Below are positions 1-5,411 of a DNA stretch of 12,108 nucleotides, piece after piece (position 1 is the stretch's first letter; each line of letters starts with the position of its first letter). The position numbers were made by a program, and so were the translations under genes. Source of the DNA: Fulvivirga aurantia (GTDB lineage: Bacteria > Bacteroidota > Bacteroidia > Cytophagales > Cyclobacteriaceae); the NCBI RefSeq assembly GCF_009711475.1, contig NZ_SMMD01000863.1, positions 1 to 12,108 of the forward strand. Reading direction: 5' to 3'. The notes beneath the pieces are model-generated. The model was not told the DNA's origin. It searched no databases and worked only from the letters and a program-made list of their open reading frames with translations.

Positions 1-22
1 CGGTTTCTTCTTGCGAAACCAT
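1..22 (-). CDS. possible 5' end of a leftward gene (partial)
   Basis: Read on the minus strand, an ATG at 22-20 opens a frame that runs out of the window after seven codons (MVSQEET). An A-rich leader precedes it, as is usual for translation starts in this phylum, and the peptide is hydrophilic and looks like an ordinary N-terminus. It would be divergent from the DUF1573 gene. Seven codons cannot prove a gene. No function can be assigned, and the ATG lies within a 12-bp palindrome (16-27) that could have another role. Confidence 0.25.
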
Positions 23-39
23 GGTTTTTATTATTTTTG
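11..39 (+). promoter_or_regulatory. putative Bacteroidota promoter for the DUF1573 gene
   Basis: An exact TAnnTTTG box (TATTTTTG) lies at 32-39. A TTG at 11-13 sits 18 bp upstream, within the spacing known for Bacteroidota -33/-7 promoters. Transcription would begin around 45-47, leaving a leader of under 20 nt before the ATG at 63. The region is T-rich, so a chance match is possible, but position and spacing both fit. Confidence 0.5.
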
Positions 40-62
40 TTTGTCTTTAAATTAAAAAATCC

Positions 63-1148
63 ATGAGAGCAATAGTTGTATTTTTAATTCTGTGTTTGTC
101 ATCTTCAGTATATGGTCAGTTGGCTGAGGAGATTACTTTTTCGGAAAAACAGTTTGATTTTGGAACAGTAAAAGAAGAAGATGGGCCAATTATTCATGAG
201 TTTAAGTTCATAAATAATAGCGAGAAACCTATTTCTATACTCAATGTGAAAGCATCTTGTGGTTGTACCACACCCGATTGGAGCAAAGAACCAGTAGCTC
301 CTGGTGAGTCTGGTTTTGTACAAGCTCAGTATAACCCTAGAAACAGACCAGGCCAGTTTAATAAAAGCCTCACAATTACTACAGATTATAACGATCAGCC
401 TATTAGACTATATATAAAAGGCAATGTAACGCCAAAACCGAAATCGATAGAAGAAGAACTACCCGTATCTATGAACGGGCTTCGGGTGAAGTATCGATCT
501 TTGAATATGGGCAAAGTATATACTACAGATGAGCCAACAGTAAAAACATTTGAGGTATATAATGATACAGATTCAGCAATAACATTTAAGCAGGAAATGG
601 AAGGGCCAAAATACATTTCTGTAAGCTTTGAGCCGCAAACACTTGAGCCAAAGGCAAAAGGTCAGATTAGTGTGAGCTACAATGGAAAACTGAAAAACGA
701 TTTAGGATTCTCTAACGATAATCTGAATTTTTATACCGATCAGTCAGAAGACCTGGCTCAGAAATCAGTTTCGGTTTTTGCCACTGTGTTGGAGTATTTC
801 CCACCTTTGACTCCGGAGGAAATGGAAGACGCTCCAAAGCTTAAAATAGAAAGCACTACCCATGACTTTGGTAAGATTTCAAAAGATAGTAAGGTGAATA
901 CTAAATTTGTGTTAACGAATACCGGTCAATCACCACTAAAGATTAGAAAAGTGGACTCTAATTGCGATTGTACAACTGCTGAGGTTGAAAAAGAAACGGT
1001 TAAGCCAGGGAAATCAGTTGAGTTAGAGGTAGCTTTTGATGCTTACGGCAGAAAGGGTAATCAGCAGAAGTCTGTGACGATTTATTCAAATGACCCAAGA
1101 AACCCTGTGCAGCGTGTAACAATAAAAACCTACGTGCAAGCACAGTAA
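63..1148 (+). CDS. exported DUF1573 domain protein
   Basis: The product is a 361-residue secreted protein of unknown function, probably periplasmic or surface-located. Residues 1-19 form a signal peptide with a hydrophobic core and probable cleavage after VYG; Cys11 is preceded by Leu, so a lipobox is unlikely. Residues about 24-122 and 260-358 are two DUF1573 domains with the typical opening (FDFGTV, HDFGKI) and a Cys-X-Cys-Thr motif at 66-68 (CGC) and 301-303 (CDC). These domains have an immunoglobulin-like beta-sandwich character resembling ASH/MSP-type folds. The middle part, about 140-245, looks like a third, diverged domain (LNMGKV) without the cysteines. The ATG at 63 is chosen because the signal peptide begins there and a promoter-like box lies just upstream. 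It stands alone, ending at a strong hairpin. The family is well recognised in Bacteroidota, but its role is not established. Confidence 0.93.
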   Translation: MRAIVVFLILCLSSSVYGQLAEEITFSEKQFDFGTVKEEDGPIIHEFKFINNSEKPISILNVKASCGCTTPDWSKEPVAPGESGFVQAQYNPRNRPGQFNKSLTITTDYNDQPIRLYIKGNVTPKPKSIEEELPVSMNGLRVKYRSLNMGKVYTTDEPTVKTFEVYNDTDSAITFKQEMEGPKYISVSFEPQTLEPKAKGQISVSYNGKLKNDLGFSNDNLNFYTDQSEDLAQKSVSVFATVLEYFPPLTPEEMEDAPKLKIESTTHDFGKISKDSKVNTKFVLTNTGQSPLKIRKVDSNCDCTTAEVEKETVKPGKSVELEVAFDAYGRKGNQQKSVTIYSNDPRNPVQRVTIKTYVQAQ

Positions 1149-1165
1149 TACTTGTAAAATTTTGG

Positions 1166-1202
1166 AACAACAAAGGCTCACATTATGTGAGCCTTTGTTG
1201 TT
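1166..1202. terminator. bidirectional hairpin terminator between convergent genes
   Basis: A perfect 17-bp inverted repeat occupies 1166-1182 (AACAACAAAGGCTCACA) and 1186-1202, with a three-base loop at 1183-1185. The arms are A-rich on the left and T-rich on the right, so transcripts from either strand end the stem with a U-rich arm, and the plus strand continues into TTTATGATTTTT. It lies between the stop codons of the convergent DUF1573 (1148) and glutaryl-CoA dehydrogenase (1220) genes, where it could terminate both. Confidence 0.85.
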
Positions 1203-1219
1203 TATGATTTTTGATACTG

Positions 1220-2440
1220 TTACTTAAAAGCCGGTATACCTGTAATCTCGGCACCGAGAATCAACAAGTGAATATCATGAGTACCCTCATAGGTCACTAC
1301 AGACTCAAGGTTCATCATATGTCGCATCATTGAGTATTCACCGGTAATTCCCATTCCACCATGCATTTGTCTTGCTTCTCGTGCAATATTAAGTGCGGTT
1401 TCTACAGAATTACGCTTTGCCATAGATATCTGAGCCGTAGTAGCTTTGCCTTCATCCATCATTTTACCAAGCTTCCAGTTAAGTAGTTGTGCTTTGGTTA
1501 TTTCTGTAAGCATTTCAGATAGTTTCTTTTGCTGAAGCTGGAAAGAGCCGATTGGCTTTCCGAATTGCTGTCTTTCTGTAGCGTATCTTCTTGCACTGTC
1601 GTAGCAGTCCATAGCTGCGCCAATTGCACCCCATGCGATGCCATACCTTGCAGAGTCCAGACACATCATAGGAGCACCAAGGCCACTTTTACCAGGAAGT
1701 AGATTTTCTTTAGGCACTTTCACATTGTCAAATACCAACTCACCGGTACAGCTTGCTCTCAAAGACCATTTGTTATGAGTTTCCGGAGTAGAGAAGCCTT
1801 CCATTCCTCTTTCTACAATCAGGCCATGTATTCTTCCTTCCTCATTTTTTGCCCAAACTACTGCTATATCACACTCCGGTGAATTTGAAATCCACATTTT
1901 GGCACCATTAAGCAAGTAGTGGTCACCCATATCTTTGAAATTAGTAACCATGCCACTTGGATTAGAACCATGATCTGGTTCTGTGAGTCCGAAGCATCCT
2001 AAAAATTCACCAGAGGCTAGTTTTGGTAAAAATTTATTGCGTTGCTCTTCCGACCCGAATTTATAGATCGGGTACATAACAAGTGATCCCTGCACAGAAG
2101 CGGTAGATCTCATGCCAGAATCGCCACGCTCAATTTCTTGCATAATAAGGCCATAGCTTATATAGTCTAAACCACCTCCGCCATACTCTGTAGGTACAGT
2201 AGGGCCAAAAGCACCTATATCACCAAATTTCTTGACAATTTCTGATGGGAAGTGGTTGTTTTGGCACCACTCTTCGATATAAGGACTGATCTCTTTTTTA
2301 ACAAAATCTCTGATTGAACCTCTAATGAGTTTGTGCTCTTCGGTAAGTAGGTCGTCTATCTGATAAAAATCTGGAGACTCAAATAAATCGTTTGAAGCCT
2401 TTTTACTTGTCGTTTCTTCTTTCACAATATTGGTCGACAT
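1220..2440 (-). CDS. glutaryl-CoA dehydrogenase (acyl-CoA dehydrogenase family)
   Basis: This 406-residue FAD enzyme is predicted to oxidise and decarboxylate glutaryl-CoA to crotonyl-CoA, a late step of lysine and tryptophan degradation, in the cytoplasm. The sequence closely follows the glutaryl-CoA dehydrogenase subfamily. Residues 110-122 (MRSTASVQGSLVM) contain Arg111 and Ser115, matching the human Arg94/Ser98 pair that binds the substrate's free carboxylate. The FAD-contacting FGLTEPDHGSNPSG is at 150-163. YEGTHDIHLLILG at 384-396 contains Glu385, the expected catalytic base. The C-terminal GAEITGIPAF is also typical. Length is full, with a short N-terminal extension. The ATG at 2440-2438 follows a TAAATTTG promoter box by about 30 bp. 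It is divergent from the tryptophan 2,3-dioxygenase gene, whose pathway can feed glutaryl-CoA. Specificity for glutaryl-CoA is inferred from the Arg/Ser motif. Confidence 0.95.
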   Translation of the reverse strand: MSTNIVKEETTSKKASNDLFESPDFYQIDDLLTEEHKLIRGSIRDFVKKEISPYIEEWCQNNHFPSEIVKKFGDIGAFGPTVPTEYGGGGLDYISYGLIMQEIERGDSGMRSTASVQGSLVMYPIYKFGSEEQRNKFLPKLASGEFLGCFGLTEPDHGSNPSGMVTNFKDMGDHYLLNGAKMWISNSPECDIAVVWAKNEEGRIHGLIVERGMEGFSTPETHNKWSLRASCTGELVFDNVKVPKENLLPGKSGLGAPMMCLDSARYGIAWGAIGAAMDCYDSARRYATERQQFGKPIGSFQLQQKKLSEMLTEITKAQLLNWKLGKMMDEGKATTAQISMAKRNSVETALNIAREARQMHGGMGITGEYSMMRHMMNLESVVTYEGTHDIHLLILGAEITGIPAFK

Positions 2441-2470
2441 ATATTATTTGGGTTATTCGTATTTAAATTT

Positions 2471-2478
2471 CAAATTTA
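2471..2478 (-). promoter_or_regulatory. putative -7 box for the glutaryl-CoA dehydrogenase gene
   Basis: On the minus strand the sequence reads TAAATTTG, an exact TAnnTTTG match, 30 bp before the start codon. A transcript would begin near 2464, giving a leader of roughly 25 nt. No TTG is seen at the expected -33 distance; two tandem ATTTACG heptamers (2492-2505) lie there instead. This could mean dependence on an activator, or the box could be a chance match in AT-rich DNA. Confidence 0.45.
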
Positions 2479-2519
2479 CGCAACAATAATCATTTACGAT
2501 TTACGATTTTGAATTTATG
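2474..2519. repeat. four spaced ATTTACG-type heptamers in the divergent control region
   Basis: The heptamer ATTTACG occurs at 2474-2480, 2492-2498 and 2499-2505, the last two in direct tandem, with a one-mismatch copy ATTTATG at 2513-2519. All lie in the 118-bp region between the divergent glutaryl-CoA dehydrogenase and tryptophan 2,3-dioxygenase starts. The first copy overlaps the leftward -7 box. They could be binding sites for a regulator, or remnants of a simple AT-rich intergenic repeat. Nothing in the sequence decides between these. Confidence 0.5.
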
Positions 2520-2558
2520 CGGTAAAATGCATGGTCAGATCGGTATAACGGTAAGCAA

Positions 2559-3527
2559 ATGCAAGAGTCGCAGATAGACCCAAAGATTTTAGAACAAATA
2601 AAAAAGCTGGACGCCAAATTTGAGGTAATGGGTCAGGATATATCCTCTTACTTGGATGGTTTGCTATACGCAGACTACCTGACTTATTGGGATTATATCC
2701 ACTTAGATACCTTATTAAGTTTACAGACTCCAAAAACAGGGTTTGAAGATGAGTTAATCTTTATAGGGTATCATCAACATACAGAAATATTCTTTAAGCT
2801 GGCATTACATGAGATCAATCAGATTGCCAATAAAGAAAATATAGAAGCAGATTATTTCATCAATAAACTCGATCGGCTAATCAGGTATTTTGAGGTGTTG
2901 TCTAACTCTTTTTCTGTGATGACGGAAGGGATGGACAAGGATCAGTTCTTAAAATTTAGGATGTCTCTTTTGCCGGCCAGTGGTTTTCAGTCTGCGCAGT
3001 ATCGCCTTATAGAAATATCATCGACAGACGTTTATAATCTGGTAGATGTAAAGCAGCGATCTAAGTTTTCGCCAAGTAATAACACAGAAAATTTATTAGA
3101 AAACATTTACTGGAAGAATGGGGCTACTGAACTAGCCACAGGTAAAAAGACACTAACGCTAAGACAATTTGAGGAAAAGTATTTTGAGCAATTTCTAGGC
3201 AGAGCCATAGCGTTTAAGAATAAAAACCTACTTAAGGTGTTTCAAACCAATTTTAAAGACAAGGCGGGCAATGAAGAAATCGTTGAAAAGCTGCGTACTT
3301 ACGATGCATTAGTTAATATTTCATGGCCTTTAGCGCATTATAAATCTGCCGTAAGATATCTTCAAAAAGACCCTGATGATATTGCTGCCACCGGAGGTAC
3401 AAACTGGCAAAAATTCCTACCGCCTCGTTTTCAAAAAATAATCTTCTTTCCTGAACTCTGGACAGATGAAGAAAGAGAAGAATGGGGCAAAAGTTGGGTG
3501 CTCAAAGAGCTTTTGAGTAATAAATAG
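2559..3527 (+). CDS. tryptophan 2,3-dioxygenase family protein
   Basis: This 322-residue haem protein is predicted to open the indole ring of L-tryptophan to N-formylkynurenine, the first step of the kynurenine pathway. Family landmarks appear in order. YIHLDTLLSLQ (46-56) precedes FIGYHQHTEIFFKLALHE (68-85), where His72 matches the distal active-site histidine. PASGFQSAQYRLIE (139-152) contains Arg149, equivalent to the arginine that holds the substrate carboxylate. WPLAHYKSAVRYL (256-268) contains His260, the expected haem ligand. ATGGT (277-281) matches the GTGGT/S motif, and FFPELW (296-301) is the usual C-terminal motif. The sequence is diverged from the best-studied bacterial enzymes (TNW follows ATGGT), so substrate range is less certain than family. 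The ATG at 2559 is the only ATG in frame after an upstream stop at 2523. It shares its upstream region with glutaryl-CoA dehydrogenase. Confidence 0.9.
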   Translation: MQESQIDPKILEQIKKLDAKFEVMGQDISSYLDGLLYADYLTYWDYIHLDTLLSLQTPKTGFEDELIFIGYHQHTEIFFKLALHEINQIANKENIEADYFINKLDRLIRYFEVLSNSFSVMTEGMDKDQFLKFRMSLLPASGFQSAQYRLIEISSTDVYNLVDVKQRSKFSPSNNTENLLENIYWKNGATELATGKKTLTLRQFEEKYFEQFLGRAIAFKNKNLLKVFQTNFKDKAGNEEIVEKLRTYDALVNISWPLAHYKSAVRYLQKDPDDIAATGGTNWQKFLPPRFQKIIFFPELWTDEEREEWGKSWVLKELLSNK

Positions 3528-3569
3528 CCAACCTCTTTATATTCTATTTCTACGTATATTAGTAGAGGT

Positions 3570-5387
3570 TTGCAGTTTTTAAAGATACATATCGCAGTTA
3601 TATTGATAGCTTGTGCAATAAGCGCACAGGCACAAATTACCAGGTACAGTTACCATGACGATGAGAAGCAAAATCTCAAAGAAATGTATCAGGTAAAAGA
3701 CACCATAAGCAACATACTTGAGGGTAAATACATTTCTTATTATCTCAATGGTAATATCGAATCACAGGGTCAGTTTTCTAATAACGAGACAGTAGGTAGT
3801 TGGAATTTTTATTACGAGACCGGCAAACTGAAAATGACCGGTACACTTGAGCCTAATTCTAATGACGGGTACTGGGAATATTACTACGAAAGTGGTAATA
3901 AAAGCATGGAAGGAGAGATTAGCGATAATAAAAGAACTGGAGATTGGCGTATTTATTTCGAAAGTGGTGAATTAAAAGAAGAGGGTGCTTTCAAAGAGAG
4001 TAAAAGAGAAGGCCCCTGGCGCTATTATTATGAGAGCGGCAGTCTTAAAGGACAGGTAAATTACACCAATGCAAGAGGTCAGTTTACCGAATTCTATTCA
4101 ACTGGGGAGGTGAGAGCCGAGGGCACAAGGGTAGGTTTAAAAAATGTAGGCAAATGGCAGTATTTCTACAAAGATGGTAATCTGCAAGCCGAAGGAGTAT
4201 ATGAAAATGGATTGAAAACAGGTGAGTGGACTTATTACCATAGGAATGGAAATGTATCTGCATCAGGTGCGTTTTTAGATGGGGAGGCCAACGGAGATTG
4301 GGTTTATTTCTATCCAAACGGAAAAGAAAGTTCAAAGGGTGCTTTTGTTGAGGGTGAAAAATCTGGTTACTGGGGGGTATTTTTTGAAGATGGAAGCCTA
4401 AAGGGTGAAACAATATTTAAAGATGGCACTGGCATATATAAGGAGTATTATACCGATGGTAGTTTAAAAATAAGAGGATCCATTGTAGAAGGTAAGCGAG
4501 ATGGTTTGTGGAAGTATTATTACTTAGGGGGTGATCTTGAGGGGGAATGTGAATTTAATGAAGGAACCGGGGAGTACTTGGGTTACTATCCGGATGGCAC
4601 CTTGCAGACCAAAGGAACTTTAGAAGAGGGAAAGAAGGTAGGACGCTGGGAGTTGTATGATAAAAGTGGCTCACTCACAGGGTATTACAAACCTATTTAT
4701 GATGAGGAAGGCTTGCAGGAAGAGGAGATAGAGGCCGTCAGGCCAAAGCGGGAGTATGGCGTTGCAGACTACAAATTTACAGGAAGAAAGATCAAGTATT
4801 TCGAAAGTAAAATCAATGAATTTCAAGGGGTGATAATGAGTATTAATCCCTTGGGATCATTTATTGGCCGGGTACCATTTGCAGTAGAGTTTTATATGCA
4901 GGAGCGATTAGGGCATGAGTTTGAGTTTGAAGGAATTCGCGACCCATTTTATACTAATGACAATGATGTGCCACTTAACGATACCTACACCAGGGGTTAC
5001 GCTATAGCACTCAAACAAAAATTTTATAACGAGCACAGTAAGTTTGGTCTGCTTTATTTCGGTCATGAAATGCGATTTACAAACCTCAGTCATTTTGCAA
5101 ACATTGAGAGCACACGCGTGCAAGGCAATGAAATAAAAGTAAGCGCCTCTGAGCAAAAGGTAGAATACTCGGTGCTCTTAGGTTACCGTCTTATGCAAAA
5201 TACCGCAGACAAAGGATTTACTATTGATGCTTATGTGAGTCTGGGAACCGGATATAGAAATTTTAGTGTTTCACAGGAGTTTAAGCGAGCTTTTGATGGG
5301 CTGGATCAATCAAAAATTACATTCAAGCCTTCATTTGGAGTCAATTTTGGCTATATTCTTTCTTTTGGAAAGCGTGGCCGCAAATAA
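3570..5387 (+). CDS. exported YwqK/MORN-repeat protein with putative C-terminal beta-barrel
   Basis: This 605-residue protein of unknown function is probably envelope-located. Residues 1-21 form a signal peptide, with likely cleavage after AQA; LIAC at 12-15 also resembles a short lipobox, so lipoprotein processing is possible. Residues 52-381 hold about 14 consecutive units of the type G-x-W-x-x-Y-Y-x-x-G-x-L-x-x-x-G, as in YwqK/MORN-like repeats. After a charged linker, residues about 417-600 show alternating hydrophobic and aromatic strands (for example GVNFGYILSF near the end), suggesting a small outer-membrane beta-barrel. The start is TTG: no ATG occurs between the in-frame stop at 3525 and codon 39, which lies beyond the signal peptide, and AGAGG stands immediately upstream at 3564-3568. 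The 42-bp gap after the dioxygenase gene and 24-bp gap to the next suggest co-transcription. A YwqK label would not make it an antitoxin; no toxin gene is nearby. Confidence 0.87.
   Translation: MQFLKIHIAVILIACAISAQAQITRYSYHDDEKQNLKEMYQVKDTISNILEGKYISYYLNGNIESQGQFSNNETVGSWNFYYETGKLKMTGTLEPNSNDGYWEYYYESGNKSMEGEISDNKRTGDWRIYFESGELKEEGAFKESKREGPWRYYYESGSLKGQVNYTNARGQFTEFYSTGEVRAEGTRVGLKNVGKWQYFYKDGNLQAEGVYENGLKTGEWTYYHRNGNVSASGAFLDGEANGDWVYFYPNGKESSKGAFVEGEKSGYWGVFFEDGSLKGETIFKDGTGIYKEYYTDGSLKIRGSIVEGKRDGLWKYYYLGGDLEGECEFNEGTGEYLGYYPDGTLQTKGTLEEGKKVGRWELYDKSGSLTGYYKPIYDEEGLQEEEIEAVRPKREYGVADYKFTGRKIKYFESKINEFQGVIMSINPLGSFIGRVPFAVEFYMQERLGHEFEFEGIRDPFYTNDNDVPLNDTYTRGYAIALKQKFYNEHSKFGLLYFGHEMRFTNLSHFANIESTRVQGNEIKVSASEQKVEYSVLLGYRLMQNTADKGFTIDAYVSLGTGYRNFSVSQEFKRAFDGLDQSKITFKPSFGVNFGYILSFGKRGRK
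3723..4712 (+). repeat. 14 tandem YwqK/MORN-like protein repeats
   Basis: Within the preceding protein, residues 52-381 divide into 14 units. Ten are 24 residues with Trp (or Tyr/Phe) at position 3, Tyr/Phe at 6-7, Gly at 10 and Gly at 16. Units 5, 10 and 12 are 22 residues, with Gly moved to position 14 (SLKG, SLKG, DLEG). Unit 14 (SLTG) shares that Gly shift but remains about 24 long. The DNA copies are well diverged, so this is an old protein-level repeat rather than recent tandem duplication. Confidence 0.85.
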
Positions 5388-5411
5388 TATTTAAGGATAA
5401 AAACCTTACAC

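Noticed and set aside
2474..2519. CRISPR-like or transposon-end repeats
   Set aside because: The units are only 7 bp, two are directly adjacent without a spacer, and no transposase or cas gene is nearby.
3531..3569. A rho-independent terminator between the dioxygenase and the repeat-protein gene
   Set aside because: The complementary arms are only 6 bp with a loop of 27 bases and no U-tract follows; at most it could mask the start site.
4084..4413. A 109-codon open frame on the minus strand inside the YwqK-repeat gene
   Set aside because: It lies antisense to the regular repeats, whose biased codons remove stops on the other strand. Its composition is unnatural (many Pro, His, Leu, Phe) and no domain is recognisable.
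3570..5387. A toxin-antitoxin system, because YwqK-like proteins are often labelled antitoxin
   Set aside because: No small toxin gene is adjacent, the protein is exported and large, and its neighbours are metabolic enzymes.
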